A stretch of 64,000 nt of DNA. Origin: Nocardioides limicola (GTDB taxonomy: Bacteria > Actinomycetota > Actinomycetes > Propionibacteriales > Nocardioidaceae). This document shows positions 8,012 to 18,082 of this stretch, in pieces. The DNA is taken from the NCBI RefSeq assembly GCF_016827675.1, contig NZ_JAERJA010000002.1, positions 310,001 to 374,000 on the forward strand, in the 5' to 3' direction. The stretch's first letter is position 1. Each line of letters begins with the position of its first letter. The notes below the pieces were generated by a model. It ran no database searches, was not told where the DNA came from, and was given only the letters and a program-made list of their open reading frames with translations. A program made the translations under genes and the position numbers.

Positions 8012-9508
8012 TCAGCCGCAGGCGGGCGCCGGTGGCAGCGGAGCGGGCACGCCGACGCTGGGGATGCCGAGCCCGACCTGGCCGGAGCTGCCGGTGGCCC
8101 GACCTTCCCAGGCGTCGCCGGAGCGAGTACGCCGCACCGACAGCACCGCACCGTCTGCCTCCAGGTAGTGCGGGGCGGCGCGGGTGATCTCGACGGTGAC
8201 CATGTCGCCCGGACGTGGACTCTCGCCCGCCGAGGAGCCGGGGCCGCCCACCGAGGAGCCAGGCGCGAAGTGCACCAGCCGGTTGTCGGGCGCTCGGCCC
8301 GTCATCCGCCCCGACGCATCGTCCTTGCGCCCCTCGCCGGCGGAGACCAACAGTTCCACCGTCCGGCCGACGAGTCGCTTGTTCTCGTCCCAGGCGACCT
8401 CGGTGACCAGGTCGGTCAGCCGGCCGTACCGGTCCTTGACCACCGCCGGGTCGATCTGGTCGGCCATCGTCGCGGCCGGGGTGCCGGGCCGCTTGGAGTA
8501 CTGGAAGGTGAACGCCGAGGAGAACCGGGCCTCGCGGACCACGTGCAGGGTCTGCGCGAAGTCCTCCTCGGTCTCACCGGGGAAGCCGACGATGATGTCG
8601 GTGGTGATCGCGGCGTCGGGGATCGCTGCCCGGACCCGCTCGATGATGCCGAGGTACTTCGACTGCCGGTACGAGCGACGCATCGCCTTCAGCACCGCAT
8701 CCGACCCGGACTGCAAGGGCATGTGCAGGCTGGGCATCACGTTCGGGGTCTCGGCCATCGCCTCGATCACGTCGTCGGTGAACTCGGCCGGGTGCGGGGA
8801 GGTGAACCGGACCCGCTCCAGGCCGTCGACCTCGCCGCAGGCACGCAGCAGTTTGGAGAACGCCTGCCGGTCCCCGAACTCCACCCCGTAGGCGTTGACG
8901 TTCTGGCCCAGCAGCGTGATCTCGGAGACGCCGTCGGCGACCAGCGCCTCGATCTCGGCGAGGATCTCGCCGGGGCGTCGGTCCTTCTCCTTGCCGCGCA
9001 ACGCCGGAACGATGCAGAAGGTGCAGGTGTTGTTGCAGCCCACCGAGACCGACACCCAGGCCGCGTAGGCGGAGTCCCGTTTGGTCGGCAGCGTGGAGGG
9101 GAAGGTCTCCAGCGACTCCAGGATCTCGACCTGGGCCTCCTCGGCGACCCGGGCACGCTCCAGCAGCACCGGCAGCGACCCGATGTTGTGGGTGCCGAAG
9201 ACCACGTCCACCCAGGGGGCCTTCGCGGTGATCGTGGATCGGTCCTTCTGCGCCAGGCAGCCACCGACGGCGATCTGCATGCCGGGACGCTTCGCCTTCA
9301 CCGGCGCCAGGTGACCCAGGTTGCCGTAGAGCTTGTTGTCCGCGTTCTCCCGCACCGCGCAGGTGTTGAACACCACGACGTCGGCGGTCTCGCCGTCGTC
9401 GGCGGCGACGTAGCCGGCATCCTCGAGCAGCCCGGAGAGGCGCTCGGAGTCGTGGACGTTCATCTGGCACCCGTAGGTGCGGACCTGATAGGTGCGGGGG
9501 GTGGTCAT
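8012..9508 (-). CDS. miaB: tRNA-2-methylthio-N6-dimethylallyladenosine synthase
   Basis: Radical-SAM methylthiotransferase acting on i6A37 in tRNA, the step after MiaA. 498 residues. The N-terminal UPF0004 domain has its three cluster cysteines in [15 protein letters not shown] and VGGCLAQ. The radical-SAM CxxxCxxC motif is in [16 protein letters not shown] domain follows ([15 protein letters not shown] to the C-terminus). The ATG at 9506-9508 is supported by AGGGG 5 nt upstream; frames extending further lack one. It is divergent from the ABC exporter genes. Confidence 0.96.
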   Translation of the reverse strand: MTTPRTYQVRTYGCQMNVHDSERLSGLLEDAGYVAADDGETADVVVFNTCAVRENADNKLYGNLGHLAPVKAKRPGMQIAVGGCLAQKDRSTITAKAPWVDVVFGTHNIGSLPVLLERARVAEEAQVEILESLETFPSTLPTKRDSAYAAWVSVSVGCNNTCTFCIVPALRGKEKDRRPGEILAEIEALVADGVSEITLLGQNVNAYGVEFGDRQAFSKLLRACGEVDGLERVRFTSPHPAEFTDDVIEAMAETPNVMPSLHMPLQSGSDAVLKAMRRSYRQSKYLGIIERVRAAIPDAAITTDIIVGFPGETEEDFAQTLHVVREARFSSAFTFQYSKRPGTPAATMADQIDPAVVKDRYGRLTDLVTEVAWDENKRLVGRTVELLVSAGEGRKDDASGRMTGRAPDNRLVHFAPGSSVGGPGSSAGESPRPGDMVTVEITRAAPHYLEADGAVLSVRRTRSGDAWEGRATGSSGQVGLGIPSVGVPAPLPPAPACG

Positions 9509-9591
9509 GATGACCCCTAGGGTACGACGCCGGGGGTCGCTCAGGGACATTCCGGATGACTGATGCGCCCAGGCACGGCAGGCTATGGGCC

Positions 9592-10374
9592 ATGACCACG
9601 CAGACCATGGCGGCATCGGCCGCGCACACCACCGACCTGCGCAAGACCTACGGCTCGGGTGCCGCTCAGGTGAAGGCCCTCGACGGCGTCAGTCTTGACC
9701 TGTACGCCGGGCAGTTCACCGCGATCATGGGGCCGTCGGGCTCCGGCAAGTCGACGCTGATGCACTGCCTGGCCGCCCTGGACACTCCGACGGCCGGTGA
9801 GGTGGTGGTCGACGGGGTGGCGCTGGCCACCCTCAAGGACAAGGCGCTCACGAAGCTGCGACGGGAGCGGATCGGCTTCGTCTTCCAGGCGTTCAACCTG
9901 GTGCCCACCCTGACCGCGGAGGAGAACATCCTGCTGCCGCTCACCCTGGCCGGCCGCAAACCGGACCCGGACTGGTTCGAGTTGGTGGTGACCACGGTCG
10001 GGCTCGGCGACCGGCTCGGTCACCGGCCCAGTGAGATGTCCGGTGGGCAGCAGCAGCGGGTGGCGTGTGCCCGGGCGCTGATCAGCAAGCCGACAATCGT
10101 CTTCGCCGACGAGCCCACCGGCAACCTGGACACCATCTCCGGTGGCGAGGTGCTGGGGTTCCTGCGGCGCAGCGTCGACGAGTTCGACCAGACCATCGTG
10201 ATGGTGACCCACGACGCGCATGCGGCGTCGTACTGCGACCGGGTGATCTTCCTCGCCGACGGTCGGGTGGTCGACGAGCTCGACAGCCCCGACCGCGACC
10301 AGATCCTGGCGCACATGACCGACCTGCAGGAGGCGGCGCTGCGGCGCGCCGGTCAGGCCGGAGCGCTGTCATGA
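9592..10374 (+). CDS. ABC transporter ATP-binding protein (MacB/LolD-type)
   Basis: Nucleotide-binding subunit for the FtsX-type permease that follows. Walker [10 protein letters not shown], the Q-loop in [10 protein letters not shown], the signature SGGQQQR, Walker [13 protein letters not shown] and the H-loop in VMVTHD are all present, and the family is recognisable from ADEPTGNLD. About 260 residues. The ATG at 9592 gives a normal N-terminus (MTTQTM...KTYGSG); an ATG at 9556 would add 12 residues and has an AGGGA 8 nt before it, so the start is uncertain. The stop overlaps the next start as ATGA, indicating translational coupling. Confidence 0.93.
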   Translation: MTTQTMAASAAHTTDLRKTYGSGAAQVKALDGVSLDLYAGQFTAIMGPSGSGKSTLMHCLAALDTPTAGEVVVDGVALATLKDKALTKLRRERIGFVFQAFNLVPTLTAEENILLPLTLAGRKPDPDWFELVVTTVGLGDRLGHRPSEMSGGQQQRVACARALISKPTIVFADEPTGNLDTISGGEVLGFLRRSVDEFDQTIVMVTHDAHAASYCDRVIFLADGRVVDELDSPDRDQILAHMTDLQEAALRRAGQAGALS

Positions 10375-12914
10375 TCCGGCTGACGCTGCGCAACCTGGTG
10401 GCCCGCAAGGTCCGGTTGCTGATGAGCGCGCTGGCCGTGGTGCTGGGGGTGGCGTTCCTCTCCGGGGTGCTGGTCTTCAGCAACGGGCTGCAGGCCACGT
10501 TCGACCAGATCATCAAGGGCACCACCCCCAGCGGGCTGGTCCGCGCCGAGGGCAGCGCGTCGTTCAGTGCCGGTGAGGGCGGGGTCAGCACCGCCACCTT
10601 GTCGCCTCAGGTGGCCGCCGATCTCGAGGCGCTGCCCGAGGTGGCCCGCGCCGACGGGAACGTGGACGGCTTCGGGATGCACCTGCTCGCCAAGGACGGC
10701 TCGCTGGTGGGCGGCGGCGGTCCCCCGACGCTGGCGTTCAACTACGTCGACACCCCCAACCTGGCCGGGGAGCAGATCCTCGAGCTCAGCGAGGGCCGTT
10801 GGCCGACCGAGCCCGGCGAGATCGCCCTGGACGGCCGGGCCGCGGACAACGGCGACTATCAGGTCGGCGACCAGGTCCGGCTGATCGCTCCCTACGGGGA
10901 GTTGGAGCGCGACGTCACCCTGGTCGGCACCGCGGACTTCGCGGCCGGCGGGATGGCCGGTGCGGTGCTGATCATGTTCGACACCGCCGGCGCGCAGGAG
11001 ATCTTCCTCGATGGCGCCGACGCCTACACCAGCATCAGCCTCACCGGCGCGGACGGCGTCAGCCAGACCGAGTTGGCCGAGGCCGCCGCAGCGGTGCTGC
11101 CGGACGGGTTCGAGGCGGTCACCGCCGACGTGGTGATCGAGGAGTCCGAGGACGCCATCGGCGCCTTCCTGGGCGTGATCTCCACGTTCCTGCTGGTCTT
11201 CGCGGTGATCGCGGTCGTGGTCGGCGGCTTCATCATCGTCAACACCTTCGCGATCCTGGTCGCCCAACGCTCCCGGGAGCTGGCACTGCTGCGGGCCCTG
11301 GGGGCCTCACGTCGCCAGGTGTCCCGGTCGGTGCTGTTCGAGGCGCTGGTGATGGGCGTGGTCGCCTCCAGCGTCGGCATCCTCGCTGGCTGGGCGTTGG
11401 CGCGTGGTCTGGCCGCGCTGCTCGGCGCATTCGGCTTGGAGGTGGCCGGCAGTCGGCTCACCCTCGACGCCGGCGTGGTGGCCGTCAGCTACGCCGTCGG
11501 CGTCGGCGTGACTGTGCTGGCGGCCTGGATCCCGGCTCGCCGGGCCGGCCGAGTCGCTCCGGTCGCGGCGATGCGGGCCGACTCGGTGGCGGCCCCGGGC
11601 AGCCTGCGCCGCCGCGCCTGGATCGGAGCCGGAGTGCTCCTGATCGGCGCCGGCTTGGCCGCGGCCGGTCTGCTCGGCGCGCCGGGCCCGAGCGCCCTGT
11701 GGGTCGGTGCGGCCGCGTTGCTGTGGCTGCTGACGGTGGCGGTGATCAGTTCAGTGCTGGGTCGGCCGGTGCTCGCCGCCTGCCGGGCGCTGTTCAGCCG
11801 GACCTTCGGCGCCCCCGGCCGCCTCGCCGGTGAGAACGCGATGCGCGACCCGCGCCGCACCGGCGCGACCGCGTCGGCGCTGATGATCGGCCTGACCCTG
11901 GTCTCGTTGATCGGCGTGCTCGCCTCGTCATTGAACCGGTCGATCGACGACCTGATCGACGCCGACGTGACCAGCGACTTCATCGTGCAGAGCGCGACGT
12001 ACATGCCCTTCCCGGCCGCCATCGGGGACCGCCTGGAGGAGGTCGACGGCGTCGGCCCGGTCAGCCGGGAGCAGTGGGTGCAGGCGTCGGTGGACGGGGA
12101 GTCGACGTTCATCGCCGGCTACGACGCGCTGTTCACCGAGATCTACCGGGTGGAGATGGTCTCTGGTGAGCCGGCGATCTCCGGCCATCAGGCGCTGATC
12201 TCGGACAAGACCGCCGAGGACCGCGACTTCCAGCTCGGCGACCAGGTCGCGCTCACCTTCCCGGGCGGGACGCAGATCGACGTCACGGTCGCCGGCGTGA
12301 TGGAGGCCAACAACACTCTGGCCGACGTCGCGGTCCCCCTCGACCTGTTCGCCGAGGCCGGCCTCGCGCGGCAGGACAACGCGGTCAGCATCCTGCTCGC
12401 CGACGGCGCCGACCCTGAGGCGGTGTACGACGCGCTCAAGGAGGCGGCGCTGGGGTGGCCGATGATCGGTGTCTTCGACATGGGTGACCTCGGCGAGCAG
12501 ATCCGGGGACAGGTCAACCAGTTGCTGTTCCTGATCTACGGACTGCTGGCGCTGGCGATCGTGATCGCGGTGATCGGGATCGTGAACACGCTGGGGCTCA
12601 GCGTCATCGAGCGGACCCGGGAGATCGGGTTGCTTCGGGCGATCGGGATGACGCGGTCACAACTGCGCCGGATGATCACCGGTGAGTCGGTGGCGGTGGC
12701 GGTGCTCGGGGCCGTGCTCGGACTGGGACTGGGGGTGCTCTCCGGCACCCTGCTTCAGCAGGCGCTGTCAGATGACCTGACCAGCCTCGGGGTGCCGGTC
12801 GGACAGTTGGCGCTGTTCCTGGCCGTGGCCGTGGTGGTCGGCGTGCTGGCGGCCGCGTTGCCGGCCGCACGGGCGGCGCGGCTGGATGTGCTGGAGGCGA
12901 TCGCCACCGAGTGA
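10371..12914 (+). CDS. ABC transporter permease with two FtsX domains
   Basis: 847-residue membrane protein with the duplicated MacB-like layout: an N-terminal membrane helix (LLMSALAVVLGVAFLSGVLVF), a ~210-residue extracytoplasmic domain, an FtsX three-helix block near residues 265-390, a linker, then a second extracytoplasmic domain and a second FtsX block ending at the C-terminus. Each block ends with the family segments AQRSRELALLRALGASR and ERTREIGLLRAIGMTR. With the preceding ATPase it forms a complete exporter of a type that moves lipids, peptides or drugs; the substrate is not evident. It overlaps the ATPase stop by 4 bp. Only 2 bp separate its stop from the repeat cluster. Confidence 0.93.
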   Translation: MIRLTLRNLVARKVRLLMSALAVVLGVAFLSGVLVFSNGLQATFDQIIKGTTPSGLVRAEGSASFSAGEGGVSTATLSPQVAADLEALPEVARADGNVDGFGMHLLAKDGSLVGGGGPPTLAFNYVDTPNLAGEQILELSEGRWPTEPGEIALDGRAADNGDYQVGDQVRLIAPYGELERDVTLVGTADFAAGGMAGAVLIMFDTAGAQEIFLDGADAYTSISLTGADGVSQTELAEAAAAVLPDGFEAVTADVVIEESEDAIGAFLGVISTFLLVFAVIAVVVGGFIIVNTFAILVAQRSRELALLRALGASRRQVSRSVLFEALVMGVVASSVGILAGWALARGLAALLGAFGLEVAGSRLTLDAGVVAVSYAVGVGVTVLAAWIPARRAGRVAPVAAMRADSVAAPGSLRRRAWIGAGVLLIGAGLAAAGLLGAPGPSALWVGAAALLWLLTVAVISSVLGRPVLAACRALFSRTFGAPGRLAGENAMRDPRRTGATASALMIGLTLVSLIGVLASSLNRSIDDLIDADVTSDFIVQSATYMPFPAAIGDRLEEVDGVGPVSREQWVQASVDGESTFIAGYDALFTEIYRVEMVSGEPAISGHQALISDKTAEDRDFQLGDQVALTFPGGTQIDVTVAGVMEANNTLADVAVPLDLFAEAGLARQDNAVSILLADGADPEAVYDALKEAALGWPMIGVFDMGDLGEQIRGQVNQLLFLIYGLLALAIVIAVIGIVNTLGLSVIERTREIGLLRAIGMTRSQLRRMITGESVAVAVLGAVLGLGLGVLSGTLLQQALSDDLTSLGVPVGQLALFLAVAVVVGVLAAALPAARAARLDVLEAIATE

Positions 12915-12916
12915 AT

Positions 12917-13030
12917 CTCGATACACCGCCTCGTTCCTCGGCGGCACTCGATCACCGACCCAGGCCTCGATACACCGAGCCCTGGTGGCCTCGATACACC
13001 GCCTCGTTCCTCGGCGGCACTCGACCACCG
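12917..13030. repeat. dispersed 41-bp repeat, two copies plus a fragment
   Basis: A 41-bp sequence that begins CTCGATACACCGCC and ends GGCACTCGATCACCG occupies 12917-12957. It recurs with one change at 12990-13030, and a short fragment starting CCTCGATACACCGAG lies between them. Identical 41-bp copies occur 28 kb away at 41107-41147 and 41159-41199. All copies lie beyond a plus-strand gene and next to the stop codon of a converging minus-strand gene. The inner CCGCC/GGCGG halves can pair, so it may act as a terminator-like intergenic repeat. Confidence 0.8.
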
Positions 13031-13117
13031 AACCGCGGCACTCGACCACCGAACCGCGGCACTCGACCACCGAACCGCGGCACTCGACCACCGAACGGCG
13101 GCACTCGATCATCGAGT
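13014..13117. repeat. 21-bp tandem repeat, about five units
   Basis: Units of 21 bp (GCGGCACTCGACCACCGAAC plus one base) start at 13014, 13035, 13056, 13077 and, degenerate, 13098. The unit is the tail of the dispersed 41-bp repeat, so the array appears to have grown from its 3' part. The last unit contains the stop codon (13109-13111) of the converging ACR3-like gene. Confidence 0.85.
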
Positions 13118-14062
13118 GGGGAACGCACGAGGCACCCACCACAGGTAGGCGATCATCCCCCACAACTCGACGAGCGACTGGACGACGATGGCCACCACGG
13201 CCACCTCGAAGCCGGCCGGCAGGGCCAGTGCCAGCGGCAGCACCACGAACGAGTTGCGGGTGGCCAGGGTGAAGGCGAGGGTCCGGCCTTGGGCAGGTGG
13301 CAGTGAGACCGCCCGGGCCAGCACCGAGGCGAGGGCGGCCACCGCCACCAGGAAGGCCACGAAGACCGGCACGATCGACGGCAGCACCTCGATCGCGTCG
13401 ACCACGGCGTCCACCTGGGCGGCTGCGATCAGGAAGATCACCAGCGCCAGGAGTGGCACCGGGCCCCAGCGGAGCCGGTCGCGCGCCGAGGCGGGGACCG
13501 GTCCCCTGTCGATCCCCCACTCGGTGGCCACCGCCACCAGCAACGGCACCGCCACGACCAGCACTGCCGGCGCCACCTGTGCCGGGGTGAGTACGCCGGC
13601 CACGTCCGAGCGCGCGATCAGCCACAGGTAGCCGGGCAGCAGCAGCAGTTGCAGCACCAGGTTCACCGGGGTCAACGTGACCGCCCGGGCCGAGTCACCG
13701 CCGGCCAGGTGGGTGAAGGTGATGAACCAGTCCGTGCAGGGGACCAGCAGCACCAGCAGCACCCCGAGCCGGATCGCCGGGTCGTCGGGGAGGAACTGGA
13801 CCAGCCCCCAGACCAGCAGCGGCACCAGCACGAAGTTGCCGACCAGGGCCACGCCGGTGAACCGCGTGTCGGTCACCGCCTCGCGCAGGTGCAGCAGCGG
13901 CACCTGGACGAAGGTGGTGAAGAGCAGCAGCCCCAACACCGGCCAGACCAGCGTCTCGGCGACCGGACCGACGACGGGGGCGACGGTGCAGACCAGCAGG
14001 CCCGCACCGAGGGCCACCAGGTAGAGCCAGACCTGCTGCCGCTCCAGCGTCAGCGGTGCCAT
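13109..14062 (-). CDS. ACR3/bile-acid:sodium symporter family carrier
   Basis: Integral membrane protein of 317 residues with about ten hydrophobic segments, matching the arsenical-resistance ACR3 / bile acid symporter superfamily. The segment LVLLVPCTDWFITFTHLAGGD contains the conserved proline-cysteine pair of ACR3-type arsenite pumps, which supports metalloid efflux, but this is a divergent branch and no arsR or arsC is adjacent. The ATG at 14060-14062 is supported by GGGAGG about 7 nt upstream. It is divergent from the TRAP operon with about 160 bp between. Confidence 0.8.
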   Translation of the reverse strand: MAPLTLERQQVWLYLVALGAGLLVCTVAPVVGPVAETLVWPVLGLLLFTTFVQVPLLHLREAVTDTRFTGVALVGNFVLVPLLVWGLVQFLPDDPAIRLGVLLVLLVPCTDWFITFTHLAGGDSARAVTLTPVNLVLQLLLLPGYLWLIARSDVAGVLTPAQVAPAVLVVAVPLLVAVATEWGIDRGPVPASARDRLRWGPVPLLALVIFLIAAAQVDAVVDAIEVLPSIVPVFVAFLVAVAALASVLARAVSLPPAQGRTLAFTLATRNSFVVLPLALALPAGFEVAVVAIVVQSLVELWGMIAYLWWVPRAFPTR

Positions 14063-14223
14063 CGTCCACCTCCCACTCCCCACGCGAGGTCCCATCATCG
14101 ACCACCGGAGCCCGGCCGGGACCGGGCAGGTAACGGTTCGGACACTTTGTCGCGCCGGGTGATGCAGATCACCCCCTCGGTGAACCAGAGTGAAACGACG
14201 ATCCATGACCGAAGGAGTAAAGG

Positions 14224-15198
14224 ATGAGGAAGCTCACACGGCTCGCAGCCGCGGTGGCCGCCGGATTGCTGGCGACCACGGCAGCCTGTTCGGCAGGCAC
14301 CGACGATGCCGAGGGCGACGGGGGGCCACTCAGCGTGATGGTGCTGGGCACCGGCTCCGTCGGCGGCACCTACTACCCGCTCGGCGGCGCGATCGCCCAG
14401 ATGTGGAACGGCAGCATCGACGGACTCACCGTCTCCACCGTCGCCAGTGGCGCCTCGGTGGAGAACCTGGTGAACGTCAACAACGGCGACATCCAGTTGG
14501 GGATGGCCGTCAACGGCACCGCCACCCAGGCCATCAACAGCCAGGGTGCCTTCGAGGGCCAGGACATGGACTTCACGTTCCTGGGCAACATCTACCCGGA
14601 GGTGATGCAGATCGTCGCCCGCGCTGACTCGGGCATCGAGACCGTCTCCGACCTGGCCGGCAAGCGAGTGGCCATCGGACCGGACGGATCCGGCACCCAG
14701 GGGCTGGCACTCGCCATCCTCGAAGCCGCCGGAGCCGAGCCCGCCTCCACCTTCGCCGACGGTTTCGGTGATGCCGGCGCCAAGTTGCGGGACGGCCAGA
14801 TCGACGCCGCGTTCGGCATCCTGGCACTGCCGGACGGCACCCTGACCGAGGTGGCGCAGAGCGTCAACGTGGTGATGGTGACCATCCCCGACGACATCCG
14901 CGCAGCGTTGGAGGAGAACGACCCGACCCTGTCCACCTTGGACATCCCGGGCGGCACCTACCCCGGGGTTGCCGGTGACGCGGTGACGGTGACCAACTGG
15001 GCCACCCTCTACGGTCCGCGCAACCTCGATGAGGACCAGGTCTACGACCTGGTCAAGTCGATGTACGAGCAGGCCGACGAGGTCAACCACGCGGTGGCGG
15101 CGTCGATCCGCATCGAGACCGCGCTCGACGGGCTCTTCGACATCGACATCCACCCCGGTGCCGAGCGGTACTACCGCGAGGTCGGCGCCCTGGAGTAA
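14224..15198 (+). CDS. TAXI-family TRAP transporter solute-binding lipoprotein
   Basis: Extracytoplasmic solute receptor of a TRAP importer, TAXI subfamily. 324 residues with a lipoprotein signal peptide; Cys22 in the lipobox TTAAC would be lipidated. The mature protein shows the TAXI pattern: VLGTGSVGGTYYPLGGAIAQ, then VASGASVENLVNVNNGD, and a C-terminal tail of helices. Characterised TAXI receptors bind small organic acids such as glutamate, but the ligand here cannot be named. AGGAG lies just before the ATG. The cognate fused permease follows 84 bp downstream. Confidence 0.94.
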   Translation: MRKLTRLAAAVAAGLLATTAACSAGTDDAEGDGGPLSVMVLGTGSVGGTYYPLGGAIAQMWNGSIDGLTVSTVASGASVENLVNVNNGDIQLGMAVNGTATQAINSQGAFEGQDMDFTFLGNIYPEVMQIVARADSGIETVSDLAGKRVAIGPDGSGTQGLALAILEAAGAEPASTFADGFGDAGAKLRDGQIDAAFGILALPDGTLTEVAQSVNVVMVTIPDDIRAALEENDPTLSTLDIPGGTYPGVAGDAVTVTNWATLYGPRNLDEDQVYDLVKSMYEQADEVNHAVAASIRIETALDGLFDIDIHPGAERYYREVGALE

Positions 15199-15282
15199 GC
15201 CGTTGATCGTCCCGGCGGTCGGGCTGAGGCCCGCCGCCGGGACGGTCGACGTCCCAGGCATCCATCACGAGGGGAAGCACGG

Positions 15283-17580
15283 ATGAGCGAGACTCGGCAG
15301 GACCCAGCGGACCACCCTGACCACCCGGCGTACGACCCGGATCAGGCGGCCCGCGACATCAGGAACATGACCGAGGCCGACCCGATCACGGCGGTCGTCG
15401 GTCCGGTCCGCACCGAACTGCACGTCTTCTGGCGGGTGGTGGTGTGGGTTCTCGGCCTGTCGATGAGCCTCTTCCACCTGTACACGGCCTGGTTCGGGAC
15501 GCTGCCGAGCATCGAACAACGAGGCACCCACCTGGCCTTCGGGCTGGCGATGATCTTCTTGATCTACAACTCCAAACGCAACGAGGAGAAGGAGAAGGTC
15601 CGAGGCCTCTACTGGACCGCAGGCGGCCTGGTGGTGCTCCTCTACCTGTGGAGCAGCACCAACATGGGGCTGGAGATGGTCGCGCCCGCGATGGGCATCC
15701 TGGTGCTGCTGCAGATGACCCGCTACGTCCGCTTCGAGGTGGGCGGCCTGCCGCTGCCGGACCTGGTCCTGGCCGTCCTGGGCGTCTTCTCCTGCTGGTG
15801 GGTTGCCAGCAACGCCTCGGAGTTCAACGACATGCTGATCCGCGGTTTCACTCCGACCGCGTTGGCGGTGGCCACCACGGGCACCCTGCTGGTGCTGGCT
15901 GCCGCGACCCGCGCGGTCGGGTTGGCGTTGACCGTCGTCTGTGCCGCGATGATCGCCTACGCACTCTTCGGCCGGGACATGCCCGGCTTCCTCTTCCACG
16001 GCGGAATGAACCCCAACCGGGTGGTCCAGGACGCGTTCCTGGGCACCACCGGCATCTTCGGCATCCCGATCTCGGTCTCGGCGACCTTCATCTTCGTGTT
16101 CATGATCTTCGCCGCCCTGCTGCAGCGCACCGGGATGGAGCGGTTCCTCACCAACCTGGCGTTGGGCATCGCCGGCGGCCGGATCGGCGGCACCGCCAAG
16201 GTCGGCGTGATCACCTCGGTCTTCTCCGGAACGATCACCGGCTCCTCGGTGGCCAACACCGTCTCCAACGGCGCCTTCACCATCCCGATGATGAAGAGGT
16301 CGGGCTACAAGAAGGAGTTCGCCGGGGCAGTCGAGGCTGCCTCGTCCACGGGTGGCCAGATCTGTCCGCCGGTGATGGGTGCCGCGGCCTTCATCATGTT
16401 GCAGACGATCGGCGGGGAGATGGTCTTCGCCGACATCATCCGGGCGGCGTTGATCCCGGCACTGCTCTTCTTCACCGCGCAGTTCATCATCGTCCACTAC
16501 GTCTCGAAGCGGGAGGGGATCACCGGCCTGCCGAAGGAGCACCTGCCCAAGGTGCTGCCGTTGCTGGTCAACCGGGGCTACCTGGTGCTGCCGCTGATCC
16601 TGATCTTCGTGATCCTGTCCATCGGGATGACGCCGATGCGGGCCGCGATGTGGGCTGTGATCACCACGGTGCTGCTCAACATCGTGGTCCAGATCGTCTA
16701 CCTGCTGCTCTGGGGCGTCGAGGGCTGGCGGCGGATGCCCGACAAGCTGACCCCCAAGGTGTTGGCCGATGCGCTGGTCGAAGCGGCCCGGATGTCGCTG
16801 CCGATCGTCGCGGCCACTGCGGCGGCCGGGATGATCTCCGGCACCATCAACAACACCGGCCTGGGCCTGAAGGTCGGCGACGGGCTGATCCGCCTCGGCG
16901 GCACCCTGTCGAACCTGATCCCGTTCGCGGACACCCAGCTCTACTTCGTCATGTTCTTCACCATGCTGGCGTGCCTGATCCTGGGGATGGGCCTGCCGAC
17001 CACGGCCAACTACGTGGTGATGGCGGTGGTGGCGGCCCCGGCCATCGTCGGGATCATCAACGGCACCTACACCGACCTCGGACTGCCCGAGAAGGTCGCC
17101 GGCACCGGCGCGGCGTGGGAGTACGTGCTGATCGCGCACATGTTCGTCTTCTACTTCGGCGTGCTGGCCGACATCACGCCCCCGGTCTGTCTCGCCTCAT
17201 TCGCGGCCGCGGGCATCTCCGGCGGCAATCCGCTGAAGACCGGCGTGCAGTCGATCCGGATCGCCATCTCCGGCTTCATCGTGCCGTATGCCTTCGTGGT
17301 CAGCCCGGGGCTGCTGCTGCTCGGCAACCAACCCACCAAGATCGTGCCGGTGATCCTGACCGCGCTGGCCGGGATCATCATGCTCGGCATCGCCGTGGCC
17401 GGGTTCGCCACTGTGAAGTTGGGTTGGCTCGAGCGGCTGGGCCTGACCCTGGCCGCACTGATGATGTTGCACGGCACCCTGGCCAGCGATCTGATCGGGC
17501 TCGCGGTGGGCGGCGTGATCCTGGGGTTGCAGTTCTTCCGTCGCGGTACGCCGGCCACGCCGGCGGCTGCGACCGCCTGA
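15283..17580 (+). CDS. TRAP transporter fused permease (DctQM-type)
   Basis: 765-residue membrane protein carrying the small (4-TM, DctQ-like) and large (12-TM, DctM-like) TRAP subunits in one chain, the usual arrangement for TAXI systems. The N-terminal ~45 residues are hydrophilic. DctM landmarks include SGTITGSSVANTVSNG, then STGGQICPPVMGAAAF, and a late GMGLPTTANYVV segment. It imports the TAXI ligand using an ion gradient. It forms a two-gene operon with the receptor gene, and a strong hairpin follows the stop. Confidence 0.95.
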   Translation: MSETRQDPADHPDHPAYDPDQAARDIRNMTEADPITAVVGPVRTELHVFWRVVVWVLGLSMSLFHLYTAWFGTLPSIEQRGTHLAFGLAMIFLIYNSKRNEEKEKVRGLYWTAGGLVVLLYLWSSTNMGLEMVAPAMGILVLLQMTRYVRFEVGGLPLPDLVLAVLGVFSCWWVASNASEFNDMLIRGFTPTALAVATTGTLLVLAAATRAVGLALTVVCAAMIAYALFGRDMPGFLFHGGMNPNRVVQDAFLGTTGIFGIPISVSATFIFVFMIFAALLQRTGMERFLTNLALGIAGGRIGGTAKVGVITSVFSGTITGSSVANTVSNGAFTIPMMKRSGYKKEFAGAVEAASSTGGQICPPVMGAAAFIMLQTIGGEMVFADIIRAALIPALLFFTAQFIIVHYVSKREGITGLPKEHLPKVLPLLVNRGYLVLPLILIFVILSIGMTPMRAAMWAVITTVLLNIVVQIVYLLLWGVEGWRRMPDKLTPKVLADALVEAARMSLPIVAATAAAGMISGTINNTGLGLKVGDGLIRLGGTLSNLIPFADTQLYFVMFFTMLACLILGMGLPTTANYVVMAVVAAPAIVGIINGTYTDLGLPEKVAGTGAAWEYVLIAHMFVFYFGVLADITPPVCLASFAAAGISGGNPLKTGVQSIRIAISGFIVPYAFVVSPGLLLLGNQPTKIVPVILTALAGIIMLGIAVAGFATVKLGWLERLGLTLAALMMLHGTLASDLIGLAVGGVILGLQFFRRGTPATPAAATA

Positions 17581-17593
17581 GGGAGCAAAGGCA

Positions 17594-17625
17594 CCGGGGC
17601 GCGGTCCATGTGGACCGCGCCCCGG
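17594..17625 (+). terminator. 14-bp GC-rich terminator hairpin
   Basis: CCGGGGCGCGGTCC (17594-17607) pairs perfectly with 17612-17625 around the loop ATGT. It begins 13 bp after the TRAP permease stop and lies between convergent genes, so it may serve both. Confidence 0.85.
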
Positions 17626-17653
17626 CGTCGTGTTCAGGCGTGTGTGCCTGAGG

Positions 17654-17920
17654 TCACTTCTTCTTGACCTTGCCCAGCAGGTCGGTGGCCGCCTCGGTGG
17701 CCTTGCCTGCGGCACCCTCGGCGGTGGCCTTGGCCTGCTCGGCGGCCTTCTTCGCGGCAGCGACCGGGTCGGCAGCAGCAGCGCTCGCCTTGGCCTTGAC
17801 CTCGCCAGCGGCGGCGGCGGCCTTGGACTTGACGTCCCCGGCCACTGCCTCGGCGATGCCCTTGACCTCGTCGGCCTTGGCCTTCACCTGGTCCAGCGGG
17901 CTCTTCTTCTCTTCAGTCAT
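17654..17920 (-). CDS. small Ala/Lys-rich helical protein
   Basis: 88-residue, highly charged protein made almost entirely of Ala, Lys, Glu and Val (repeated AKADEVKG, EVKAKASAAAADP motifs), predicted as amphipathic helix with no signal peptide or membrane segment. It resembles small stress-type or CsbD/LEA-like proteins in composition but I cannot assign a family. AAGGAG lies 4 nt before the ATG at 17918-17920, and the frame is clean, so it is likely a real gene. It converges on the TRAP operon. Confidence 0.7.
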   Translation of the reverse strand: MTEEKKSPLDQVKAKADEVKGIAEAVAGDVKSKAAAAAGEVKAKASAAAADPVAAAKKAAEQAKATAEGAAGKATEAATDLLGKVKKK

Positions 17921-18082
17921 GGTGCTCCTTCTGCCTTGGTCAATAACCGGAGTGACGGGCTGATTCTCACACTCTTGTCCGCCGATTGGGAACACCTGGA
18001 CCGCAACTGTGGCCGCCCGCACATTCGGCCGGGTCGCGGCGTTTCCCCTGTATTCAGGCCAGATTCGGCGCAGCAGGACGTG

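Noticed and set aside
10065..12914. 949-codon frame extending upstream of the FtsX permease
   Set aside because: The upstream part lies over the ATPase gene in another frame; the ATG at 10371 with ATGA coupling is the real start.
12914..13120. Possible CRISPR array
   Set aside because: Units are directly adjacent with no unique spacers; it is a tandem repeat derived from a dispersed repeat.
12886..13306. Small open frames reading across the 41-bp and 21-bp repeats (MIECRRGTRR-type peptides)
   Set aside because: Repeat-encoded, no ribosome binding site, present wherever the repeat occurs.
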